Below are positions 55,978 to 64,000 of a stretch of 64,000 nucleotides of DNA, piece after piece. The position numbers were made by a program, and so were the translations under genes. The notes beneath the pieces are model-generated. The model ran no database searches. It worked only from the letters and a program-made list of their open reading frames with translations, and was not told the origin of the DNA. Position 1 is the stretch's first letter; each line of letters starts with the position of its first letter. This stretch comes from Xenorhabdus sp014467285 (GTDB lineage Bacteria > Pseudomonadota > Gammaproteobacteria > Enterobacterales > Enterobacteriaceae), in the NCBI RefSeq assembly GCF_014467285.1, contig NZ_NKHR01000007.1, positions 110,503 through 174,502 on the forward strand. Direction: 5' to 3'.

Positions 55978-56970
55978 ATGAAAACATCCTTCATTGAAAA
56001 ACAGCAGCAGATTAGTTTTGTGAAATCATACTTTTCCCGTCTGCTAGAGAAACAACTTGGTTTAATCGAAGTTCAGGGACCTATCCTGAGCCGCCTTGGT
56101 GACGGTACTCAGGACAACCTGTCCGGCCATGAAAAAGCAGTGCAAGTGAAAGTGAAAACTTTGCCAGATGCAACGTTTGAAGTGGTTCATTCTCTGGCAA
56201 AGTGGAAACGCAAAACATTAGGTCGCTTTGGTTTTCAAGCTGAACAAGGGTTATATACCCATATGAAGGCTCTGCGTCCTGATGAAGATCGCTTAACCCC
56301 TATCCATTCTGTTTTTGTTGATCAGTGGGATTGGGAGAAAACGCTGGGTGAAGGTCAGCGTTCACTCGACTATTTAAAACAGACAGTAGGTAAAATCTAC
56401 GAAGCAATAAAAGAAACACAACAAGCTGTAAGTAAGGAATTTGGTCTGGCACCGTTCCTGCCAGATCAAATTCACTTTATCCACAGCGAAGAGCTTCTGA
56501 AACGTTATCCTGATCTGGATGCTAAAGGCCGTGAGCGTGAGGCCGCTAAAGAGTTTGGTGCGATTTTCCTGATGGGTATTGGTGGCAAGCTGTCTGATGA
56601 TCAAGCGCATGATGTCCGCGCACCGGATTACGACGATTGGACAACACTGAACAGTGATGGTTTCTTCGGCCTGAACGGTGACATTATTGTCTGGAACCCA
56701 GTTTTGCAGGATGCTTTTGAAATTTCTTCAATGGGTATTCGCGTTGATGCAGAAGCGCTGCAACGTCAGCTTGCTCTGACCAGTGATGAAGATCGCTTGC
56801 AGTTGGATTGGCATCAGGCCCTGATCAAAGGTGATATGCCGCAATCCATCGGTGGTGGCATTGGTCAATCTCGTTTGGTCATGCTGCTGCTGCAAATGGC
56901 GCATATTGGTCAGGTTCAGTGCGGGGTTTGGTCACCAGAAATTATCGAATCTGTTGAAGGTGTGCTCTAA
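55978..56970 (+). CDS. asnA: Aspartate-ammonia ligase
   Basis: 330 residues from the ATG at 55978 ('MKTSFIEKQQQISFVKSYFS'); the frame extends to 55900 without similarity. Class II synthetase-like fold with 'GDGTQDNLSG' and C-terminal 'GGGIGQSRLVMLLLQ'. It makes asparagine from aspartate, ammonia and ATP. It is convergent with viaA, with three bases between stops. Confidence 0.97.
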   Translation: MKTSFIEKQQQISFVKSYFSRLLEKQLGLIEVQGPILSRLGDGTQDNLSGHEKAVQVKVKTLPDATFEVVHSLAKWKRKTLGRFGFQAEQGLYTHMKALRPDEDRLTPIHSVFVDQWDWEKTLGEGQRSLDYLKQTVGKIYEAIKETQQAVSKEFGLAPFLPDQIHFIHSEELLKRYPDLDAKGREREAAKEFGAIFLMGIGGKLSDDQAHDVRAPDYDDWTTLNSDGFFGLNGDIIVWNPVLQDAFEISSMGIRVDAEALQRQLALTSDEDRLQLDWHQALIKGDMPQSIGGGIGQSRLVMLLLQMAHIGQVQCGVWSPEIIESVEGVL

Positions 56971-56973
56971 GGT

Positions 56974-58431
56974 TTAATTTCGCCATCTTCGCCGTAAACG
57001 GCTTGTGATCCCGGTATCAAAACGCCAGATATGATCAAATATCCGCATGATACCGGGTTTTCCATAGTGGGAAAGGGAGACCGCATGGAAGCGGTGTTGT
57101 TGATGCTGTTGCAGATTTTTTATCTGATGGATTAGAGTGTCTGGCAAACGTTGGGCAATGAAATCTGAAATGACAACAGTATCAGCATCTTTCCAGATAT
57201 TCTCTTTCATTTTTTCAATAGTTGCATTCAGGCAGGATGCCAGATCAGTTCCCCCTTTGAACGTTTGTCCCAGAAAATGTACTGCTTGAGTGAGCCCATC
57301 CAGTGATGTCAAATCATAGTGAACGAGTTCCGTAGAGAATAATATGATATGGCAGTAACGGTTATCTGCCAGCGCGATACGCATTAACGCCAGACAAAAT
57401 GCTTTAGCACACTGTTCATTAAATCCCCCCATTGAACCTGAGGTATCCACGCAAACAATAAAGGGTCCTCGTGGTTGGGCTTCATTATGATGATGAGTAA
57501 CGGGTTTTAATGCAGTTCTTTGCTGCCAGTTATCCCCTTGCAAGCGATAAGACAGCAGTTTTTTTTCCACCAGCCGTCGATAAAATTCATATTCCAGCTC
57601 TTTAATACCTAGCATGGCCATTTCAGCAGGTAACAACCTTAAGATGTCATCACTTTGTCGAATCCCGCTGACCTGCTCTGGCACGGTGTCCGGCATTCTT
57701 TCAATTTGGGTGAATGGTTCAAGAACATGGCTTTCTTCGGGAATGGGTTTCGCAGTTTGGCTGCGGCCAAGCAATTGTGCCAGTTTTTCTAGTTCAGGTT
57801 GTTGCCTGAGAAAGTCAGCGTAGAGGGTGAATAGCTGTATATTGTTTGAGTTCAGATGTAGCTGGCTTTTACTCATATCCCATAATCGGCCAGCGGCGTG
57901 ATCATTGTGATCAAATATTGGATCGAGATTACCGCTGAGAGTTAATTGTTTCTGGATCTGTGCCAGTAACTGTTCTTTCTCTTGTTCTAATAATGCCTTG
58001 TTAAATGTTGTTACTTGCAGGATCAAGCTGATTCGCCATCGTTGAAGAAACAGAATTTGCTCTGAGCGGGTGTGTTCAGATAATGCTTTGAACAGTGAGT
58101 CAGCCTCATTGGCAAAAGGGGATGAAAGCTGTTGGAGTTTCTCTATGATTTCAGGTAGCTGTTGATAAAACTTTGTCGTATTGGCTGTTTGTAGATGTTG
58201 GTATAACTGAAATTCTTCGGCTAATCGGGCTGGTATAAGAGACTCTTTTATTCTTTGGCGCAATGTTTGCTTCCACGCGGGAAGATCTTTCAGCAATGCC
58301 TGTTTAAGTCTTGGATGTTTTTCAAAGAAAATAACTAATTGAGGAGTACTCAACAATAGCAAGATGATCTCTTCGATCAGCTCCCCTTCATTGATAGAGA
58401 GCAGGAGATCGAGTGTGGTCAGCGTTAACAT
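56974..58431 (-). CDS. viaA: VWA-domain protein ViaA
   Basis: 485 residues. The C-terminal von Willebrand A domain has a full MIDAS 'DTSGSMGG' near residue 330 and 'GGTD' later; the N-terminal half is helical. ViaA partners the MoxR-type ATPase RavA and stimulates its activity. In E. coli the two are one operon. Here a SNF2 helicase gene on the other strand separates them, so viaA needs its own promoter or has lost co-expression with ravA. Confidence 0.93.
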   Translation of the reverse strand: MLTLTTLDLLLSINEGELIEEIILLLLSTPQLVIFFEKHPRLKQALLKDLPAWKQTLRQRIKESLIPARLAEEFQLYQHLQTANTTKFYQQLPEIIEKLQQLSSPFANEADSLFKALSEHTRSEQILFLQRWRISLILQVTTFNKALLEQEKEQLLAQIQKQLTLSGNLDPIFDHNDHAAGRLWDMSKSQLHLNSNNIQLFTLYADFLRQQPELEKLAQLLGRSQTAKPIPEESHVLEPFTQIERMPDTVPEQVSGIRQSDDILRLLPAEMAMLGIKELEYEFYRRLVEKKLLSYRLQGDNWQQRTALKPVTHHHNEAQPRGPFIVCVDTSGSMGGFNEQCAKAFCLALMRIALADNRYCHIILFSTELVHYDLTSLDGLTQAVHFLGQTFKGGTDLASCLNATIEKMKENIWKDADTVVISDFIAQRLPDTLIHQIKNLQQHQQHRFHAVSLSHYGKPGIMRIFDHIWRFDTGITSRLRRRWRN

Positions 58432-58446
58432 ATGGCTACCCCATTT

Positions 58447-58462
58447 TTGATCTCAATTGTTT
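58447..58462. repeat. Copy of the ravA 3' end left upstream of viaA
   Basis: TTGATCTCAATTGTTT is identical to 62155-62170. On minus, in frame, it reads 'KQLRSKMG' then a stop, against 'KQLRSRIGK' at the true ravA end. It lies about 16 bp upstream of the viaA start, where the ravA end would have been before the insertion. Confidence 0.8.
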
Positions 58463-58577
58463 TAGTAAATCCCACCCTGACCGGAGATCTGGTGAGTTTT
58501 TCATTGTGGAACATGTTCCAATGTAGCCAAAACCCGTAAAATTTAGTCTATATCTTCTATTTTCTTTGGTAAATATC

Positions 58578-61500
58578 ATGAGTTATGGCAATACCTGGTG
58601 GGGTAAACAGTGGCTGAACGCCCTCATTAATATAGATTATGACAACCGATTGCCGCGTGGGCGAACTTATGCCAATAAAGGCATGGTCAAGAATCTGACA
58701 TTGAAGAAAGGCACTTTGCAGGCCAAGGTGATGGGTTCTAGTCCATTACCTTATCAAGTTTTAATTCAAGTTCCCCCACTGACCGAGAAGCAAGTTGATC
58801 GATTGCTTAACGCGTTAATGGATGATCCTGGTGTGATCGCCCGTCTGCTCAATCGAGAATTAGATCCTTCTGTGTTAGAACAGGCTAAGCGCTTGGGTAT
58901 TGCCATCTTTCCGTCCCAGCGGAAAGATTTAATGATGAGATGTTCCTGCCCCGACTGGGTGGTGCCTTGTAAGCACTTGGCGGCAACGATTTACTTGATC
59001 AGTCGTCAAATCGACAGCAATCCTTTTCTAGTGTTCTCCCTGCGTGGTGTGGATCTGATTCAGCAACTAAAAGAACGAGGGATTAATATTGAGCGCGAGG
59101 CGGTGGTCAATGTGCCGCGCCTGTCGGCCCTGTTAATTGAAGATGGAGCGTCAGCAGAGGCTACCCCGCCGGATCCGATGGCACTGGAAGCGTTGGCTTA
59201 TGCTGACTTGCCATCGCTGTCTGAGCCGCTATTGGCGGTACTGCCAACACAGACCGTTTTTTTCCCTGACGGCGATCTGCGCAAGGTGATGCAGAGAGTA
59301 CTGGCGCGGATGGCTAAGTTTGCCCGCAAGGTGTTGGATGGCAAGGTTCTGATGGATATGCCTATAGTCACCTTGTTGGCCTCCCACCGTCCCCGTATCA
59401 CGTTGAGTCGGGAGGGAGACGCCATCATCAGCGGTGTCAATGGCCTGTACACCATTGAAGAACTGGACACCGCGCTGGCACAACTCACGCCAGCAGACTT
59501 GCCGGACAGGCAACCAGAGGTGGCCGCACTGTTCCATCTGCGCATGATATCTTTGCATCTGTTGGCTCACGGCGCGGTAGTGCCACAGGTGTTTTCCGTG
59601 GAGCCAGGCGTTCTGGGAGTGCGTTGGTTACCGGCCATGCTTGATAACCGGGTTGCTGAACAGATGGAGCTTCTGGCAAGAGGCCTGCCGTCGCAACTGG
59701 CCGTGTTGAGTCGGAACCAGACTATTTCACCAATGATGCAGGCCTGCGCGCTATGTGCGGTATTTATCGGTTATTACCTGCGAATGGAGTCAGAGTATGC
59801 CAGAGAGAAACCACGTGACAATAAAATCTTATCCCTGTTATTCAGTGGTGAACCGAAAAGCTTTGATGGTCTGGAGGAAAGTGCCATCGGTCCTGCCTTA
59901 CAGACTTGGCTCGCACGTTATCATCTGGCCGAACGGGACTATTCTCCCGTGTTGAGTTTGGATGAGGGGGCGTTCGGCGATTTCGAGGTAGGGTTGGCTA
60001 TTCAGCCCAAATCAGCCTTGTTGACACCACCAATTCCGTTGCACAGGGTGCTGACTGAGCAAGAGTGGAGTCAGGCGCGTTTCGGTATCTTGCAGACGGT
60101 CGTTCTGCTGGCCGAATTTTTCCCACCTCTTAATGATTACTTGGCACAGAGCGCACGTTCTCCTATTGTCCTGACGGCTGAACAACTGCCTGAGCTATTG
60201 TTCAACACACTACCTGCCATTCAATTGCTCGGCATTCGCACTTTGCTACCCAAGGCGCTGGAGCGATTGTTACGCCCCCGGTTGTCGATGAATGTATCCA
60301 GTCGGGCTCAAGGGCTGGGAAGCAATCAATTGAGGGTCGATGAGATCCTGACTTTCGATTGGCGGGTAGCTCTGGGTGAACATCATCTGACTCGTGCAGA
60401 GTTCGAGCAATTGGTTCAAGGCGCAACGGGCGTAGTGCGTTTCAAAGGAGAATATGTCTACCTCGACCCGGAAGAAATTACGAGCTTGCAAGCCCAACTG
60501 AGCCGCCCCTCTAAATTGTCGGGTACTGAACTGCTGCGCACTGCATTGGCTGGCGAATATGCTGGTACACCGGTAAAGCTTGACGACAACACACTACAAC
60601 TGCTAACCGAGTTAAGGGAGTCAGGTGAAGTGCCCTTACCGTGCGATCTCTATGCTACCTTACGCCCATATCAACAACGCGGCTACGCTTGGATGTTGCG
60701 TAACTTACAAGTAGGATTTGGCAGCGTTATTGCTGATGATATGGGGCTTGGAAAAACGCTGCAAGTGATCGCTACTCTGCTCAAACTCAAGCAGGACGGT
60801 GCTTTAGACTGCTCTAAGGCACTGATAGTGGTTCCCACCAGTTTGCTGACCAATTGGCAGAGGGAAATAGCTCGCTTTGCGCCAACGATCAGTATCGGCG
60901 TATTCCACGGTAGCAAACGTGAATTGACCTGCGAACGGCCGGACGTCTTGCTAACTACCTACGGTATTGTTCGTAGTGCGGTGACCACGCTCAAGGCTAT
61001 GTCCTGGCGGGTGCTGGTGGTGGATGAAGCGCAGAACATCAAGAACCCGTCGGCCGCGCAGACCAAAGCGATCAAGTCCATCCCTGCTGCTGGCTATATC
61101 GCCATGAGTGGTACCCCCGTTGAAAACCGTCTGTCTGAGTACTGGAGCTTAATGGATTTCGTCAATCGTGGTTATCTGGGCACACTTAAACGTTTCGAGA
61201 AAGATTACACGACGCCGATCCAGATCAACCGCGATCGGCAGGTAGCGGCACGTTTCCAACGCATCACAGCTCCCTTTCTCCTGCGCCGCCTTAAGTCCGA
61301 CCGCAACGTGATCAGCGACCTACCCAACAAGGTTGAGAGTGATCAATACTGCACCTTGACGACAACACAAACCGCACTGTATGAATCGGTGGTGCGTGAA
61401 GGTCTGCTGACTCTTGAAGCCGAAGAAGATCAGTTCAAACGTCAGGGCTTGGTATTACAAATGATTCTGGCGCTAAAACAGATCTGCAACCATCCCGATC

Positions 61501-62057
61501 TGTACCTGAAACAACCTGCCAGCGATGCTATGGTTTCCGGCAAACTCGAACGCTTGTTCGATCTGCTTGACGATATACATGCCAGCCACGAGAAGACGCT
61601 CATTTTCACTCAGTTCCGTGAGATGGGGGAATTACTGGCTCACTGGTTGCGGCAGCGTTACGGGCAGTCCCCGATGTTCCTGCATGGCGGCCTATCCCGC
61701 TCCAAGCGTGACGAAATGGTGGAGAAATTTCAGACTGACCGTACTGAGCGGGTGTTTCTGCTATCCCTCAAGGCCGGAGGCACGGGTCTTAACCTAACTG
61801 CCGCCTCAAACGTGATTCACTTCGATTTATGGTGGAATCCCGCGGTAGAAGCACAGGCCACTGACCGTGCGTATCGCATAGGTCAACAGCGTAATGTGCA
61901 GGTGCACCGCTTTATTACCAGTGCCACCTTTGAAGAACGCATTAACGAAATGATCCAGCGTAAGCGTGAGCTATCGGATATGGTGGTGGGTAGTGGAGAG
62001 CAATGGATAGGCAACCTGGATACGCAAGCGCTTAGAGAACTGTTTGCGCTTGCTTGA
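58578..62057 (+). CDS. SWIM zinc-finger SNF2-family helicase
   Basis: 1159 residues from 'MSYGNTWWGKQWLNALINID' at 58578; a TTG 12 bases earlier is possible. The ribosome binding site is weak. SWIM zinc finger 'CSCPDWVVPCKH' near residue 117-128. The SNF2 core starts near residue 710: 'DDMGLGKT' (motif I), 'VVDEAQNIKN' (DEAQ box), 'SGTPVENR' (III) and 'LSLKAGGTGLNLTAAS' followed by 'QATDRAYRIGQ' (V-VI). Full and apparently intact. Such proteins translocate on double-stranded DNA and are linked to repair or defence. It is opposite in strand to viaA and ravA and looks richer in GC than the neighbours, and its insertion is flanked by a 16-bp duplication of the ravA end. Confidence 0.9.
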   Translation: MSYGNTWWGKQWLNALINIDYDNRLPRGRTYANKGMVKNLTLKKGTLQAKVMGSSPLPYQVLIQVPPLTEKQVDRLLNALMDDPGVIARLLNRELDPSVLEQAKRLGIAIFPSQRKDLMMRCSCPDWVVPCKHLAATIYLISRQIDSNPFLVFSLRGVDLIQQLKERGINIEREAVVNVPRLSALLIEDGASAEATPPDPMALEALAYADLPSLSEPLLAVLPTQTVFFPDGDLRKVMQRVLARMAKFARKVLDGKVLMDMPIVTLLASHRPRITLSREGDAIISGVNGLYTIEELDTALAQLTPADLPDRQPEVAALFHLRMISLHLLAHGAVVPQVFSVEPGVLGVRWLPAMLDNRVAEQMELLARGLPSQLAVLSRNQTISPMMQACALCAVFIGYYLRMESEYAREKPRDNKILSLLFSGEPKSFDGLEESAIGPALQTWLARYHLAERDYSPVLSLDEGAFGDFEVGLAIQPKSALLTPPIPLHRVLTEQEWSQARFGILQTVVLLAEFFPPLNDYLAQSARSPIVLTAEQLPELLFNTLPAIQLLGIRTLLPKALERLLRPRLSMNVSSRAQGLGSNQLRVDEILTFDWRVALGEHHLTRAEFEQLVQGATGVVRFKGEYVYLDPEEITSLQAQLSRPSKLSGTELLRTALAGEYAGTPVKLDDNTLQLLTELRESGEVPLPCDLYATLRPYQQRGYAWMLRNLQVGFGSVIADDMGLGKTLQVIATLLKLKQDGALDCSKALIVVPTSLLTNWQREIARFAPTISIGVFHGSKRELTCERPDVLLTTYGIVRSAVTTLKAMSWRVLVVDEAQNIKNPSAAQTKAIKSIPAAGYIAMSGTPVENRLSEYWSLMDFVNRGYLGTLKRFEKDYTTPIQINRDRQVAARFQRITAPFLLRRLKSDRNVISDLPNKVESDQYCTLTTTQTALYESVVREGLLTLEAEEDQFKRQGLVLQMILALKQICNHPDLYLKQPASDAMVSGKLERLFDLLDDIHASHEKTLIFTQFREMGELLAHWLRQRYGQSPMFLHGGLSRSKRDEMVEKFQTDRTERVFLLSLKAGGTGLNLTAASNVIHFDLWWNPAVEAQATDRAYRIGQQRNVQVHRFITSATFEERINEMIQRKRELSDMVVGSGEQWIGNLDTQALRELFALA

Positions 62058-62140
62058 TACATGACTCCATCCTAAGGGAGATGATATTTGACATTCTGTA
62101 TAAGTCATAAGTCGCTCCCTTGCAGAAGATCCACACAATA

Positions 62141-63634
62141 TTACTTCCCTATTCTTGATCTCAATTGTTTCTGTTTTTCGGTTAATTGCAGGAAACTTTG
62201 TTCAATACTGGCAAGCCAATGTTCTTCGATAAATAAACAGGGTTGGTGCTGATTAAACAGATAGCGTTGCTGTTGAATTTCATCGCTGATAGCCGCTAGC
62301 TTTTCAATCCATTCTGTATTGGTGCTTTTTGAGATGCCAGACAGGCATAAGACGGCGCTATTACGGCTAATATCCAGCACTGTAAGCTGGTTCTTTTCAT
62401 TGGTTTCTGCCGTGATGGTTTGCGGGAAACCAATACCATTTAAGCAGACAGGGAGTTCTCCTATATTATTTTTTAGGGCGTTTTCCAGTGACTTTTTATC
62501 TATTTCGATGAAATTGACTTCAATATCATGTATGTCTAATGAAGGATGTAAAAACAGGGTCAGCTTTTCATCTGCAATATCTCCGGGCAGTGAATAAAGG
62601 GTTTTGCGACCAAACAGAGAAGATTTGGTGACTAATTGCAGGGGATGAAGGTCATTTTTGTCTTGGTTGGATTGTACCCACTGCTGGTATAACTTCTCCA
62701 TTTTTTGCATAAGGGAACGTTGCAGATAAGCCTGTTCTGTCAATAAGGCATGTAAGAATTGGGACAAAAATTTTAAGGCATTCAAATCGTGCCACAGACA
62801 ATCTTTTAATAACACCATATCTAGCGGGGAAATCTCATTTCTGCCACTGCAAAAGGCACTGGCCTGCAATAAGCGGATGGATTTTTTCCAGCGGCGATCT
62901 GAAATGTCAGGAATATTTCCAGTGGCATTTATTTGCTGACGTAGTTGATAAATCAGTTCGAAAATATGATCTGGCAGAGATACATGGCTGATCTTGTCTT
63001 GCCATTGATGAAACTCATCATCAGTGATCTGAATGTAGGCAGGAATGGGGTTGCCATTTTCATTGTTCCGATCAGTCAGCAAAGCCCGAAAATTTTTCTT
63101 TTCCTGAATCTTATCCAGCCAAATCCGGATCAACATACGATCATAAAGTGCTTCCAAGCCGCTATCTGTATCGGGAAGTTCATTGGATGCGGTAACCAGT
63201 AAACGCATTGGCAGTTGTTCTTCCTGAGTGCCATTCCTGAATTTCTTTTCATTGATCGCTGTCAGTAGCGTATTCAGAATAGCCGGGCCTGATTTCCAGA
63301 TTTCATCCAAAAAAACAATCTCAGATTCAGGTAAATAGCCTTCGGTGAGGCGTTGATAACGTCCTTCGTCTTTGAGGGCTTGAATGGAAAGAGGGCCAAA
63401 GATTTCTTCTGGAGTGGAAAAACGGGTCATGAGGTATTCAAAAGCGCGTGCATTTTGAAATGCAAACTTGAGCCGACGGGCGATCAGGCTCTTAGCTATA
63501 CCGGGGGGACCAAGGAGAAAAACGCTCTCTCCACATAAAGCGGACAGCAAACAAAGGCGAATGGCTTGTCGTCTTTCGTATAAGCCACTTTCCAGATACT
63601 GGCATAACTGAGATATTTTCTCGACCAATTGCAT
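62141..63634 (-). CDS. ravA: MoxR-family ATPase RavA
   Basis: 497 residues. AAA+ core with 'GPPGIAKS' (Walker A) near residue 42 and 'IVFLDEIWKSGPAILN' (Walker B) near 105, then 'ASNELPDTDSGLEALYDRM' sensor and arginine-finger region. The C-terminal half (LARA-like and helical) is more diverged. RavA hexamers act with ViaA, bind the inducible lysine decarboxylase in E. coli and influence respiratory complexes. The normal partner viaA is 3.7 kb away. The last codons lie in the 16-bp duplicated segment. Confidence 0.95.
   Translation of the reverse strand: MQLVEKISQLCQYLESGLYERRQAIRLCLLSALCGESVFLLGPPGIAKSLIARRLKFAFQNARAFEYLMTRFSTPEEIFGPLSIQALKDEGRYQRLTEGYLPESEIVFLDEIWKSGPAILNTLLTAINEKKFRNGTQEEQLPMRLLVTASNELPDTDSGLEALYDRMLIRIWLDKIQEKKNFRALLTDRNNENGNPIPAYIQITDDEFHQWQDKISHVSLPDHIFELIYQLRQQINATGNIPDISDRRWKKSIRLLQASAFCSGRNEISPLDMVLLKDCLWHDLNALKFLSQFLHALLTEQAYLQRSLMQKMEKLYQQWVQSNQDKNDLHPLQLVTKSSLFGRKTLYSLPGDIADEKLTLFLHPSLDIHDIEVNFIEIDKKSLENALKNNIGELPVCLNGIGFPQTITAETNEKNQLTVLDISRNSAVLCLSGISKSTNTEWIEKLAAISDEIQQQRYLFNQHQPCLFIEEHWLASIEQSFLQLTEKQKQLRSRIGK
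62155..62170. repeat. 16-bp direct repeat at the ravA 3' end
   Basis: TTGATCTCAATTGTTT, the partner of 58447-58462. Together the copies bracket 3.7 kb containing the SNF2 helicase gene. Confidence 0.8.
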
Positions 63635-63892
63635 ATTATTGACACCATGGCTCGGATAGTTACCTTCCTTTATTTATAGGTAAAATTCAATCTATGCAAA
63701 GATTTTGATGATGGATTACTAAACTTTAATGGTATATTTAAAAAAACGATTTAGCTTAACTTATTCAATAAGTTAGTTTTTTTTCTCTATTTATCTCCGC
63801 CCTAAACGTTTTTATGATGATCACATTTTCGGGTCGTGTATTAAATAGTTAGTTGTGGTAGACTTCCTGATTTTTAGTGATCAAGGTAAAGC

Positions 63893-64000
63893 ATGGCTAA
63901 AGTTGACGTCTATTGTCGTTATTGTCACAAATCAGAACAGGTCAAAGGGCATGGAAAAGGAAATGGAGGACATCAGCGTTATCGCTGTTATGCCTGCTGC
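63893..64000 (+). CDS. insA: IS1-family InsA, N-terminal part, cut by window edge
   Basis: 36 codons visible, 'MAKVDVYCRYCHKSEQVKGH' then 'GKGNGGHQRYRCYACC'. The two CxxC pairs form the zinc finger of IS1 InsA, and 'GHQRYRC' is characteristic. A ribosome binding site (CAAGGTAAAG) is present. The left end of the element is probably within about 50 bp upstream (near 63845-63860), but I could not fix the inverted repeat. The spacer 63635-63892 shows nothing else. Confidence 0.8.
   Translation, partial: MAKVDVYCRYCHKSEQVKGHGKGNGGHQRYRCYACC

Overview
The window looks like the replication-origin region of a Gammaproteobacterium of the order Enterobacterales, family Morganellaceae. Xenorhabdus is the most likely genus, with Photorhabdus or Proteus relatives possible. 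Housekeeping proteins (DnaA, GyrB, RecF, AtpA-I, MnmG, MioC, AsnA, RavA) read almost colinearly with my recollection of the E. coli proteins. The spacers are AT-rich, and the accessory genes (orphan Hcp with an effector/immunity-like pair, DUF1240-like protein, secreted toxin-like protein) fit insect-associated members of the family. The genus assignment is inference.

Layout. 1-1742: a three-gene coupled operon cut by the left edge (radical SAM enzyme, deoxynucleoside-kinase-like protein, NudI). 1851-2648: a decayed IS6-family element. 2758-13399: the dnaA region, with mnmE, yidC, yidD, rnpA and rpmH on minus and dnaA, dnaN, recF and gyrB on plus. 13482-17353: accessory genes around asd (secreted ADP-ribosyltransferase-like protein, short peptide plus GNAT protein, caspase-like protein). 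18064-28713: a seven-gene block of YqiJ/NfeD-like protein, very long flotillin YqiK, 1649-residue AAA+ 'DNA repair ATPase', LemA, GIDE-domain membrane protein, second LemA and a small membrane protein. 28917-30756: a pore-forming-like effector, a candidate immunity protein and a convergent Hcp. 30933-40558: a Tn3 transposase fragment, a Baeyer-Villiger monooxygenase, a Fic fragment, an uncharacterised protein, a type III restriction-modification system and a frameshifted DUF1778 antitoxin. This debris ends at the 3' end of glmS. 40815-51309: glmS, glmU and the complete atpIBEFHAGDC operon. 51921-54442: mnmG-rsmG. 54535-54800: oriC with its three AT-rich 13-mers and DnaA boxes. 54818-63634: mioC, asnC, asnA, viaA, ravA, with a SWIM-SNF2 helicase gene inserted on the other strand between viaA and ravA. 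63893-64000: the start of an IS1-family insA, cut by the right edge.

How it works together. The core encodes initiation of replication (DnaA acting at oriC, with dnaN, recF and gyrB), tRNA wobble modification (MnmE with MnmG), membrane protein insertion (YidC/YidD), cell-wall precursor supply (GlmS/GlmU, Asd), ATP synthesis and asparagine synthesis (AsnC controlling AsnA). The accessory part is dominated by conflict functions. The most system-like unit is the flotillin/AAA+/LemA/GIDE cluster, a plausible membrane-associated defence or envelope-stress system. The partial radical SAM-kinase-NudI operon could be a viperin-like nucleotide-based defence. The SNF2 helicase insertion left a 16-bp exact duplication of the ravA 3' end, a clear record of how the ravA-viaA operon was split.
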